DNA of 33,784 bases from Flavobacteriia bacterium (GTDB lineage Bacteria; Bacteroidota; Bacteroidia; Flavobacteriales_D; Crocinitomicaceae): contig CANHQP010000041.1 in NCBI GenBank assembly GCA_947462925.1, forward strand, positions 1-33,784, written 5' to 3'. The notes below the pieces were generated by a model that saw only the letters and a program-made list of their open reading frames with translations, did not search any database and had not been told where the DNA came from. Shown here in pieces: positions 17,132 to 23,692 of the stretch. A program made the position numbers and the translations under genes. Position 1 is the stretch's first letter. Every line of letters begins with the position of its first letter.

Positions 17132-17368
17132 TTACTTAAGATATCCTTTCTCGCGCGCTTCTTTCAAGCAAGCAGAAATTCCTTTCTTGTTAATATTTCT
17201 CAACGCTGAAGTTGAAATTTTCAACGTGATAAAGCTCTCATCTTCTGGGATGAAAAACTTCTTAGTAACTAAGTTCGGGTAAAACTTACGTTTTGTTTTT
17301 CTGTTTGAGTGAGAAACATTGTTCCCAACCATTACTGACTTACCCGTTAATTGACAAACTCGTGACAT
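17132..17368 (-). CDS. rpmB: Large ribosomal subunit protein bL28
   Basis: A 78-aa protein beginning MSRVCQLTGKSVMVGNNVSHS, followed by the basic NRKTKRKFYPNL block and the end KGISACLKEAREKGYLK, matching bL28 over its usual length. It has one Cys near the start and lacks the paired CxxC motifs of zinc-binding bL28 forms. It is the first gene of the ribosomal operon after cinA; a candidate promoter (17406-17437) sits between cinA and rpmB, so it need not rely on cinA transcription. Confidence 0.97.
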   Translation of the reverse strand: MSRVCQLTGKSVMVGNNVSHSNRKTKRKFYPNLVTKKFFIPEDESFITLKISTSALRNINKKGISACLKEAREKGYLK

Positions 17369-17405
17369 CTTATTTTTTTATTTATCCTAATTCTAAAAGC
17401 GGGTG

Positions 17406-17437
17406 CAAAGGAAATCATTATTTCCTTAATACACAAG
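17406..17437 (-). promoter_or_regulatory. Candidate promoter of the rpmB-rpmG-DUF4295 operon
   Basis: On the minus strand the -7 box is TTCCTTTG (17406-17413; one mismatch to TAnnTTTG). CTTGTG at 17432-17437 may serve as the -33 element with an 18-base spacer. Transcription would start near the GCACCC that follows, leaving a leader of about 30-35 bases before rpmB. It lies directly after the cinA stop codon. Confidence 0.4.
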
Positions 17438-17443
17438 AATAAT

Positions 17444-18697
17444 TTACTTTTTTTCTGTGTAAATGTTTAAAAGTACACATCGGAGTAAATTTAGAGATGC
17501 AAAAATAGTCATTTGTACGTTACGTTCTCTATTATCTCCTAAATTTAATTTCTTAGAAATCACTTTTTCTTTGCTTGCAACTGAAATCCAAATAGTTCCA
17601 ACTGGAATTTCTTCTGTTCCACCGTCGGGTCCAGCGGTGCCAGATGTTGAAATGCAATAGTCGACTCCCAACTTTTTCAATCCACCAAGCGCCATTTCGC
17701 TTACTGTTTGCTCGCTCACAGCTCCGAAATTTTCAAGCGTATCTAATTGAACGTTAGCGATTAATTCTTTTAATCTGTTGCTGTATGTCACCAAACTACC
17801 TTGAAAATAATCGGATGCGCCAGGGATTTCTGTGATGTATTTCGCCAAACCTCCAGAAGTGCAACTTTCGACAGTTCCCAAGGTTTTTTGTTGTGATTTT
17901 AATAATTTTCCGACAACGCCATTTAAAGTTTCATTTTCTTCACCAAAAACATGCATCGGCATTCTTTCTTTCAATTCTTCGAAAAATACATCAATTTGAG
18001 GTGCGTCGATTTCTCCTTTTGATGAGGTAATTCTCAATTTCACCATTCCTGGTGAAGGCAAATAAGCCAATCCAAAACCTGCTTCTCGAATGCGATTTTC
18101 CCAATCTGCCATTTTATCAGCCAAGTACGATTCGCCCAAACCGGTGGTTAAAATCGTGCGGTGAAACAAAGCGGAAACTTGAAATTTTTGCTGAAATTTT
18201 TCCAACAAAAAGTCTTTCATCATGCCTTTCATTTCATAAGGAACTCCCGGTAAACTCACTAAAATAGATCCGTTTTTTTCAAACCACATGCCTGAAGCCG
18301 TGCCGTGAAAATTATGAATGACTTCGCAAGATTTTGGTAAAGCTGCCTGTTGAGTATTGACATCCAACATCGGACGATTCTTGTTTTTGAAAATCGCTTC
18401 GATTCTTTGAAGAACTTCTGCGTTGATTTCCAATGTTGTATCGAAATACTGACAAAGTGTGTGTTTGGTGATATCGTCTTTCGTTGGACCCAAACCACCA
18501 GTTACAATAACCAATTCACTTCGGTTCATCGCTTGGTCGACCGCTTGCAAAATAGCTTCCTGATCATCCGCCACAGCAATTCCCCATTTGACGGGAATTC
18601 CAATCAGTGAAAGTTCTGCACCAATCCAAGATGCGTTGGTGTTGATCGTTTGACCAATCAATAATTCATCACCGATTGAAATTATTTCTGCTTGCAT
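17444..18697 (-). CDS. cinA: CinA family protein (nucleotide-binding / NMN amidohydrolase domains)
   Basis: A 417-aa two-domain protein from the ATG at 18697 (MQAEIISIGDELLIGQ). The N-terminal MoaB/MogA-like domain has TGGLGPTKDDIT (about 66-77), linked in the family to ADP-ribose pyrophosphatase activity. The C-terminal CinA domain has TVESCTSGGLA, VTYSNRLK and STSGTAGPDGGTEE, the active-site region of NMN deamidase. It thus probably acts in pyridine nucleotide salvage. The reading frame is open to 19012, but that 105-residue extension overlaps the divergent gene and its promoter and does not look like CinA, so the inner ATG is chosen. It lies upstream of rpmB. Confidence 0.93.
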   Translation of the reverse strand: MQAEIISIGDELLIGQTINTNASWIGAELSLIGIPVKWGIAVADDQEAILQAVDQAMNRSELVIVTGGLGPTKDDITKHTLCQYFDTTLEINAEVLQRIEAIFKNKNRPMLDVNTQQAALPKSCEVIHNFHGTASGMWFEKNGSILVSLPGVPYEMKGMMKDFLLEKFQQKFQVSALFHRTILTTGLGESYLADKMADWENRIREAGFGLAYLPSPGMVKLRITSSKGEIDAPQIDVFFEELKERMPMHVFGEENETLNGVVGKLLKSQQKTLGTVESCTSGGLAKYITEIPGASDYFQGSLVTYSNRLKELIANVQLDTLENFGAVSEQTVSEMALGGLKKLGVDYCISTSGTAGPDGGTEEIPVGTIWISVASKEKVISKKLNLGDNRERNVQMTIFASLNLLRCVLLNIYTEKK

Positions 18698-18707
18698 TGG
18701 TATTGTA

Positions 18708-18740
18708 TTTGTTATAGAGTGCAAAAATATTGTAAGTTTG
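18708..18740 (+). promoter_or_regulatory. Bacteroidota-type promoter for the DUF4197 lipoprotein gene
   Basis: TTTG at 18708-18711 and TAAGTTTG at 18733-18740 match the -33 TTTG and -7 TAnnTTTG elements with a 21-base spacer. The predicted start site near 18747 supports the ATG at 18759 and excludes the in-frame TTG at 18738, which is inside the -7 box. Confidence 0.6.
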
Positions 18741-18758
18741 ACGAAAATCTTTAGTAAA

Positions 18759-19496
18759 ATGAGAAAATTAGCAAAAAATGTTTTAATAATTTCATCAGTA
18801 TGCTTGATTGCAGCTTGTGAGGTTTTGGAAGATGCTGCCAATAAATTTCCAACTTCCACTACAACGCCCGCTTTGTCTAACGGAGAAGTGATTTCTGGTT
18901 TGAAAGAAGCGTTGCAAATTGGAATCAAAAATTCGGTCAATTTGACTTCAGTTTCAGACGGATTTTTTAAAAATAGTGCGATTAAATTGCCTTTTCCTGA
19001 AGATGCAATCAAAGTGAAGCAAAAAGCAATCGATTTGGGAATGTCAAGTCAAGTTGAAAAATTTGAATTGACTTTGAATCGCGCTGCGGAAGATGCAACC
19101 AAAGCTGCATTGCCGATTTTTGCGGATGCGATTACCAACATGACGATTCAAGACGGTTTCAAAATCTTGAACGGGGGAGATGGCGCTGCAACTAAATATT
19201 TGAGAGACAATACAACCGCGAAATTAACGGCTGCATTCGCTCCGAAGGTTGCTGAATCAATCAACAAAGTGAAATTGACGGAATATTGGAATCCGATTAT
19301 CACCAAATACAACAGTGTGATGGCGATAACTGGCGGACAAAAAATGAATCCAGATTTGAACGCATACGTGACGGAAAGAGCAATTATTGGATTGTTTAAA
19401 TTGGTTGAGCAAGAAGAAAATAAAATTCGCAAAGACCCAATGGCGCGCGTAACTGATATTTTGGTGAAAGTTTTTGGAAGTATCACAGGCAAATAA
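18759..19496 (+). CDS. DUF4197 domain lipoprotein
   Basis: A 245-aa exported lipoprotein starting MRKLAKNVLIISSVCL. The signal peptide ends in a lipobox LIAAC with the lipidated cysteine at residue 20, so the protein should be anchored in the inner or outer membrane. The mature part fits DUF4197: ISGLKEALQIGIKNSV near residue 45, then segments such as KLPFPEDAIKVKQKAIDLG, LNRAAEDATKAALPIFADA and the C-terminal ERAIIGLFKLVEQEENKIR. The function of the family is not known. It is divergent from cinA, has a good promoter, and is 11 bases upstream of the nucleoside phosphorylase gene, so the two probably form an operon. Confidence 0.85.
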   Translation: MRKLAKNVLIISSVCLIAACEVLEDAANKFPTSTTTPALSNGEVISGLKEALQIGIKNSVNLTSVSDGFFKNSAIKLPFPEDAIKVKQKAIDLGMSSQVEKFELTLNRAAEDATKAALPIFADAITNMTIQDGFKILNGGDGAATKYLRDNTTAKLTAAFAPKVAESINKVKLTEYWNPIITKYNSVMAITGGQKMNPDLNAYVTERAIIGLFKLVEQEENKIRKDPMARVTDILVKVFGSITGK

Positions 19497-19507
19497 AATC
19501 GAACAAT

Positions 19508-20398
19508 ATGTATCCAAGTTCTGAGTTGGTATTAAACAAAAATGGTCAAGTGTATCATTTGGGATTGTCTCCTGAGAATTTAGCTGAAAAAGTTATTTTA
19601 GTCGGAGATCAAGACCGCGTAGCTTTGATTTCTACGTATTTTGATTCCATCGAACATCAATCGCATCATAGGGAATTTATTTGTCACACAGGAATGTATC
19701 AAGGCAAACGAATCTCAGTTTTGTCAACTGGAATCGGAACGGATAACATTGATATTGTCGTCAATGAATTGGATGCGTTGGTGAATATCGACTTGGAAAA
19801 AAGAATAGATTTACCAACCAAAACTGCCTTGACTTTGGTGAGAATCGGCACTTGTGGGATTTTGCAACCAGAAATTCCTGTCCATGCTTACATTCTTTCG
19901 ACACACGCTTTTGGCTTGGATAACATTGCGCATTTCTACGATGTTTCTTTCACAGACGAAGAATTGAAAATCAATGATTCCTTGATGAATCACTTGAGTT
20001 TACCTCCCAAAATTCAACCTTATACGATTTCCGCGGATGAAAATTTGGTGAATGCCCTGCGTTCTGAATTGACGCATGAAGGAATCACTGTTACGAGCAG
20101 TGGATTTTATGCGCCGCAAGGAAGGAAATTGCGTTTGCCTTTGGCGACACAGAATTTGAATGAAAATTTAACAGACTTCCGCTTCGGCAGGCTCAGCGGG
20201 CGTAGTGAAAACGCAAGCGAGTTGAAGGTAACCAATTTTGAAATGGAAAGTTCAGCGCTTTTTGTGCTTGGGAAAAACCTCGGACACGCTTGTGCAACGA
20301 TTTGTTTGGGCGTGGCTAATCGTCCGAATCAACAGTTTTCTAAAGGATATGAAAGTGAAATGAAAGAATTGGTGCAATACGTTTTAGACAGAATCTAA
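19508..20398 (+). CDS. Nucleoside phosphorylase (uridine phosphorylase-like)
   Basis: PNP/UDP phosphorylase family enzyme, 296 aa, that splits nucleosides with phosphate for base salvage. Visible motifs are the phosphate-binding VILVGDQDRV (about 30-39), STGIGTDNIDIV (about 73-84), VRIGTCGIL (about 111-119), GFYAPQGRKLRL (about 198-209) and the ribose-binding TNFEMESSALFVL (about 243-255). Between DFRFG and KVTNFEMESS the protein carries extra residues RLSGRSENASEL encoded by locally GC-richer DNA (about 20179-20225) that looks like an in-frame repeat insertion. It follows the lipoprotein gene by 11 bases and overlaps the next convergent gene by four bases at the stop codons. Confidence 0.87.
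   Translation: MYPSSELVLNKNGQVYHLGLSPENLAEKVILVGDQDRVALISTYFDSIEHQSHHREFICHTGMYQGKRISVLSTGIGTDNIDIVVNELDALVNIDLEKRIDLPTKTALTLVRIGTCGILQPEIPVHAYILSTHAFGLDNIAHFYDVSFTDEELKINDSLMNHLSLPPKIQPYTISADENLVNALRSELTHEGITVTSSGFYAPQGRKLRLPLATQNLNENLTDFRFGRLSGRSENASELKVTNFEMESSALFVLGKNLGHACATICLGVANRPNQQFSKGYESEMKELVQYVLDRI
20179..20225 (+). repeat. Candidate repeat inserted in frame in the nucleoside phosphorylase gene
   Basis: This stretch (cttcggcaggctcagcgggc and following) is much richer in G+C than its surroundings. It resembles short palindromic repeats I recall from Bacteroidota genomes, and contains CCGCT...AGCGG arms. It adds about 12 residues just before the conserved TNFEMES motif without breaking the frame. 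No second copy was seen in this window. Confidence 0.45.
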
Positions 20399-20793
20399 TT
20401 CGCGATGTGCATCATTTTCATTGTTTGTTGATTGTCAGTTTTCAGCTGGTAATAATAAACACCATTCGAAACTTTCGTAGAATCAAAACGCACGATGTGT
20501 TGTCCTGGATCAAAATCTTTGTCAACAATCACTTCCACGCTGTTATAGCTTTCGTCTAAAATTTCAAAACGCACTTTTTTAGCATCCAACGAAGTGAAGT
20601 AAAATTCCAACATTCCTTTGGCAGGATCTTGTTCTAGCGAATTCAATTCACAATACAATGCTTTGTTTGGAACGCCTTTGTTCATGTAACGAAGCAATCT
20701 TTTGTAAAGGATATAACCAACAATAACGGTGATTGAAGTGTACAAAACACCCAAGGCGATTTTGACAAAACTTAATCCGAGGAGAACGAGCAT
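20395..20793 (-). CDS. Membrane-anchored protein with T9SS tail/FlgD-like beta domain
   Basis: A 132-aa protein. An N-terminal hydrophobic helix (LGVLYTSITVIVGYILY, about 14-30) is followed by basic residues KRLLRYMNKG, so it is probably an inner-membrane anchor, not a cleaved signal. The C-terminal part (about 55-132) resembles the beta-sandwich of FlgD-like or T9SS C-terminal domains: VRFEILDESYNSVEVI, HIVRFDSTKVSNGVYYYQL and a final MKMMHIAN. It lacks the usual PNP start of T9SS sorting domains. The exact role is unknown. It lies 10 bases after the DUF493 gene and is probably the last gene of the terC operon. Confidence 0.65.
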   Translation of the reverse strand: MLVLLGLSFVKIALGVLYTSITVIVGYILYKRLLRYMNKGVPNKALYCELNSLEQDPAKGMLEFYFTSLDAKKVRFEILDESYNSVEVIVDKDFDPGQHIVRFDSTKVSNGVYYYQLKTDNQQTMKMMHIAN

Positions 20794-20803
20794 AATTTTA
20801 TTT

Positions 20804-21070
20804 TTAGAGAGAAATAATACCTTCGATTAAACTGGCTTTTTCGTATTTTGCGATGATTGAATCAACGTCGAGCATCAATTCTTTCGCGCTGATACTAATG
20901 TAAGTTCCTTGACTTGACGGATGCATCACAATTTGTGCGGTATCATCAAACAAAGCATTTGCCAAAGCGATTTTATCAGGATGGTTTGGAACAATGAATT
21001 TAAAAAGGTAAACATTTGGCCACTCTAATAGTTCCAATTGCGCCCTTAATTTACCAAACATGTCTTCCAT
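20804..21070 (-). CDS. DUF493 (YbeD-like) family protein
   Basis: An 88-aa soluble protein. LEWPNVYLFKFIVPNHPDK and the later GTYISISAKELMLDVDSII stretch match the small alpha/beta fold of DUF493/YbeD, where a short regulatory or ligand-binding role is suspected but not shown. The start ATG at 21070 overlaps the stop of the upstream unknown gene by one base (TAATG), indicating translational coupling. A second ATG three codons in is possible. It lies in the terC operon. Confidence 0.8.
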   Translation of the reverse strand: MEDMFGKLRAQLELLEWPNVYLFKFIVPNHPDKIALANALFDDTAQIVMHPSSQGTYISISAKELMLDVDSIIAKYEKASLIEGIISL

Positions 21071-21651
21071 TAGTACTTTTTGAACAACAAAGATAATCGT
21101 TTCATTTCTTGAATGAGAATCTCTGGCGGATTGTTTTCAAGTTTTTTTAATTGGTCTAAATTGAATCCGCCGTTTTGTTGGTAGATTTTAATTCCTTCCA
21201 AGATTTCCATCGGATTTGGTTCTTTGGAAACAAGAATGTTAGCATCGATTTCGATTTCCGAAAACCAATGTTGGGCATTGATTTTTTCTAATTCAAGGAG
21301 ATTTTTCACCCAAGAAACGAGTTCAAATGCGTTCTCTGAATTGGATATTTTGGTCTTCATGCGGTTTTTTTCCTCCTGAAAATGCAAGTAATTTGCTAAA
21401 ATTTCAATTTGCGAACCGTTGAATTCCAGTTTCGTTTCGGTGAATTCGATATTGATGTTGGTCAATAGGCTATAAGCATTCCCAATCTTTTTCAACTTGG
21501 AAAGTTTGCTTTCAAACAACTTGAAAATCGGTGTTTTGGAAAGAAAATATTGCTTGAATTCAAAAATTTTCTCTTCATAAAGATCAATCAAATGATCTTC
21601 ATCGAAAGCATCATCCAATTGAAATTCGTGCAGTGCTTCGGTTTTTGTCAT
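21070..21651 (-). CDS. Hypothetical protein, soluble and helical
   Basis: A 193-aa protein that I do not recognise. It is rich in charged residues and predicted to be mostly helical (EEKIFEFKQYFLSKTPIFK, QEEKNRMKTKISNSENAFEL, MEILEGIKIYQQNGGF). It has no signal peptide, membrane helix or obvious catalytic motif. Its ATG overlaps the terC stop by four bases and its stop overlaps the DUF493 start, so it is firmly placed in this operon. The coupling suggests a function linked to those partners, but none can be named. Confidence 0.8.
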   Translation of the reverse strand: MTKTEALHEFQLDDAFDEDHLIDLYEEKIFEFKQYFLSKTPIFKLFESKLSKLKKIGNAYSLLTNINIEFTETKLEFNGSQIEILANYLHFQEEKNRMKTKISNSENAFELVSWVKNLLELEKINAQHWFSEIEIDANILVSKEPNPMEILEGIKIYQQNGGFNLDQLKKLENNPPEILIQEMKRLSLLFKKY

Positions 21652-22400
21652 TCACCTTCACCTTTATTTCGGCGCATTTTGATGTTTAAAAATTCCACCA
21701 ACAAAGCAAAAACCATTGCAAAGTAAATATATCCTTTTGGAATGTGTTGTCCGAAAGATTCAGCGACTAACAATACACCAATCGTTACCAAGAAAGCCAA
21801 AGCCAACATTTTGATTGTCGGTCTGTTATTGATGAATTCAGAAATTGGTTTCGCAAATAAAAGCATGATTAACATGGAAATAATCACCGCACCAAAAATA
21901 ATCACCATCGGATGGTTTTTAGGATCGTTGTGACCAATTTCATTCGTCATTCCAATGGCTGTGATAATAGAATCAAAACTAAAAACGATGTCAATCAAAA
22001 CAATTTGTAGAATGATGGCGCTCATTTTTTGCTTGGTTTTCGCAGTTCCGTGCTCAGAACCTTTCACGCTGCTGTGCATTTCGATGGTACTTTTGTAAAT
22101 CAAAAACAAACCTCCAGCGAGCAACACCAAACTTTGACCAGTAAATTCTTGATTGAAAATTTCAAAAAGCGGTTTAGTCATTCCCATGATGTAAGAAACG
22201 ACACTTAAAAGCAACAATCTGACAACCAAAGCCAAGGTTAAACCAATATTTCTTGCAAAACGCTTTTTTTCTTTTGGAAGTTTATCTGTGACAATCGAAA
22301 TAAAAATGATGTTGTCAATTCCCAACACAATTTCAAGCAGTGTTAAAACGACCAAATAAAAAATACCTTCTCCCGAGAATAAAATTGAAAAATAATCCAT
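21648..22400 (-). CDS. TerC family integral membrane protein
   Basis: A 250-aa polytopic membrane protein of the TerC family, whose members are linked to tellurite resistance and to metal (manganese) export that metallates exported enzymes. The two conserved acidic helices are present: LEIVLGIDNIIFISIV (about 22-37) and LIDIVFSFDSIITAIGM (about 135-151). Other helices include GQSLVLLAGGLFLIYKS, MVIIFGAVIISMLIMLLF and YIYFAMVFALLVEFLN. It is the first gene of a four-gene minus-strand operon, with a promoter-like TATTTTTG box 20 bases upstream. Substrate ion cannot be told from sequence. Confidence 0.9.
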   Translation of the reverse strand: MDYFSILFSGEGIFYLVVLTLLEIVLGIDNIIFISIVTDKLPKEKKRFARNIGLTLALVVRLLLLSVVSYIMGMTKPLFEIFNQEFTGQSLVLLAGGLFLIYKSTIEMHSSVKGSEHGTAKTKQKMSAIILQIVLIDIVFSFDSIITAIGMTNEIGHNDPKNHPMVIIFGAVIISMLIMLLFAKPISEFINNRPTIKMLALAFLVTIGVLLVAESFGQHIPKGYIYFAMVFALLVEFLNIKMRRNKGEGE

Positions 22401-22419
22401 GTTTTGTTTTGTTATTCCA

Positions 22420-22427
22420 CAAAAATA
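22420..22427 (-). promoter_or_regulatory. Candidate -7 box for the terC operon
   Basis: On the minus strand the sequence is TATTTTTG, an exact TAnnTTTG match, ending 19 bases before the terC ATG. The -33 region is weak (no clean TTTG), so this is a moderate call. Confidence 0.45.
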
Positions 22428-22480
22428 GAATTTAGTTCTGTTATTTCAGTGGATTAAAATGAGTTTATTTTGACAAAAAA

Positions 22481-22508
22481 AAATCCCGCCAAGATTTTGA
22501 CGGGATTT
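22481..22508 (-). terminator. Intrinsic terminator of the exported protein gene
   Basis: Stem AAATCCCG (22481-22488) with CGGGATTT (22501-22508), extended by an inner CAA/TTG after one mismatch. Followed on the minus strand by a run of at least eight T. It lies 30 bases after the stop codon at 22539. Confidence 0.85.
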
Positions 22509-22538
22509 AGACTTAATAAAAAATGTAAAATTCGAATT

Positions 22539-22979
22539 TTATTGCTTGTATGCTTTTAAAAGAACAACGGTCGCCATGTAAATCGTTTTGTCACCTTCTG
22601 GCTGAGTCAGGGTCAATGTCGTAGCGTCTTCGGCATCGGTAGAAACTTCGTATTGATAAATTTTTCCTGATACGCCAGAGGTTGCATTGAAAGTGTAAGT
22701 CGTTTCACCTTCCGTACTTGTATTTTTAATATTGCTAAGTTTATACACTTGCGAATCAGTTACCAATCCATCCGTGAAAATATTGTGAATCAAATATCCA
22801 TCGGCTAGAGAAACATTGTACACTTCATTGACATCATAAGACATCAATTCATCGCCTTCCATGTACATTCCCAAATAAGTTTGCACCGTAAAAGCCTTCG
22901 GATTCAAACTTTGCGCATTGCTCGCAAAAGAAGTTAAAACCACCAATAATATTACCAAAAATGCGTTTGTTCTTTTCAT
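22539..22979 (-). CDS. Hypothetical exported protein
   Basis: A 146-aa protein with a clear Sec signal peptide (MKRTNAFLVILLVVLTSFAS, cut probably after SNA). The mature part (about 23-146) is rich in Tyr, Thr and Glu, and probably beta-sheet (YEVSTDAEDATTLTLTQPE). No T9SS tail, lipobox or known domain is visible, so it is most likely periplasmic. It has its own terminator and is separated from terC by 138 bases, so it is probably a single-gene unit. The family was not recognised. Confidence 0.8.
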   Translation of the reverse strand: MKRTNAFLVILLVVLTSFASNAQSLNPKAFTVQTYLGMYMEGDELMSYDVNEVYNVSLADGYLIHNIFTDGLVTDSQVYKLSNIKNTSTEGETTYTFNATSGVSGKIYQYEVSTDAEDATTLTLTQPEGDKTIYMATVVLLKAYKQ

Positions 22980-23101
22980 CGTTTCATCATTTATATTGTT
23001 GGTATCAAACTTAAAATAGTTTCCGCTCTTATCCTAATATTACGAGCTGATTTTTGTCACTTGAGGGTCAAAATACTACAAATGCAGTAGGGGAGACTTG
23101 A

Positions 23102-23181
23102 GACATTAGACCGAAGACATTAGACTCAAGACATTAGACTCAAGACATTAGACTGAAGACATTAGACTGAAGACATTAGAC
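23102..23181. repeat. 14-bp tandem repeat array
   Basis: Five full units of gacattagactSaa (third and fourth bases from the end vary: ccgaa, ctcaa, ctcaa, ctgaa, ctgaa) at 23102-23171, then a partial unit to 23181. The last unit is followed by GGTCTAA, which is complementary to TTAGACC-type sequence in the array. Noncoding; such arrays can vary in copy number. Confidence 0.9.
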
Positions 23182-23230
23182 GGTCTAAATATCTTTTAGT
23201 CTGATTGATTTAAGTTTGGAACGAAAGGTC

Positions 23231-23395
23231 CTCCCCCTCGGTCCCCCTCCGAAGGGGGAAGTGTGCCCAACGCCAATTTTCTTAACAACGTAAAATTTAT
23301 CCTTCACTTATAAAGCTCTAAATTTGTAGAAGATTTAGTTTTCCCCCTTCGGAGGGGGATTAACTGCGTTGCTGCCTTTGGCGGTAAAGGGGGAG
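23231..23395. repeat. Palindromic GC-rich repeat pair
   Basis: Two inverted 19-mers, TCCCCCTCCGAAGGGGGAA (23242-23260) and its exact reverse complement (23341-23359), each itself a small hairpin. They are bracketed by a weaker outer pair CTCCCCCT (23231-23238) / AGGGGGAG (23388-23395). The composition stands out sharply from the AT-rich surroundings. Sequences of this style are common dispersed palindromes in Bacteroidota; a MITE-like or decayed mobile element is possible. The short ORF spanning 23304-23516 is not considered a gene. Confidence 0.8.
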
Positions 23396-23575
23396 AAAAA
23401 AAAACGAAAATCCCAAGTTTTACGACATTTTCCGGCCTCAGCAATAAAAGCGTTAAGAAAAATTGGAATTTTTGACGACCAAACAAAAGTACTGTTTGAG
23501 CATAGATGAACTTCAAAACTAAATCGGACTTTGTTGCGAGTTTACTTTTGTTTAGTCATAAATTGTAATTTTTTA

Positions 23576-23644
23576 GCTTTAATTGCGTAGCCTTGATCTT
23601 TTTTTTTGATTCTTTCTTTTTGCATCAAGGCAAAAAAAAAGAAT
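23576..23644. repeat. Diverged hairpin module related to the 224-bp repeat
   Basis: GCTTTAA (23576-23582) and AGCCTTGAT (23589-23597) match the conserved right portion of the 224-bp element with a shorter spacer. They are followed by a hairpin with arms 23609-23623 and 23630-23644 (one mismatch in 15) and the same ATCAAG loop. CCTTGAT (23591-23597) is complementary to ATCAAGG at the loop (23624-23630). It lies 48 bases after the stop codon of the T9SS cargo gene. Confidence 0.65.
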
Positions 23645-23692
23645 AAATCTTTAGATGGACAACAATTTCACAGCCCTAAGAAAATCTAGCAT

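Larger units (their letters stand above)
23182..23692. other. Repeat-rich noncoding stretch before T9SS cargo gene
   Basis: Besides the palindromic pair (23231-23395) and hairpin module (23576-23644), I see no gene, RNA or promoter in this stretch. It follows the 14-bp tandem array, so together 22980-23692 form a 700-base gene-free region. Confidence 0.5.

Noticed and set aside
18738..18758. TTG start for the DUF4197 lipoprotein
   Set aside because: The codon lies within the -7 promoter box, and the ATG at 18759 gives a standard lipoprotein signal.
18698..19012. N-terminal extension of CinA (105 residues)
   Set aside because: The extension is antisense to the lipoprotein gene and its promoter; the CinA family starts at MQAEIISIGDELLIGQ.
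23102..23181. Possible CRISPR array
   Set aside because: Units are 14 bp with no spacers, and no cas genes are present; this is a simple tandem repeat.
23304..23516. 70-codon ORF on the minus strand
   Set aside because: It runs through the GC-rich palindromic repeat and has no domain-like composition.
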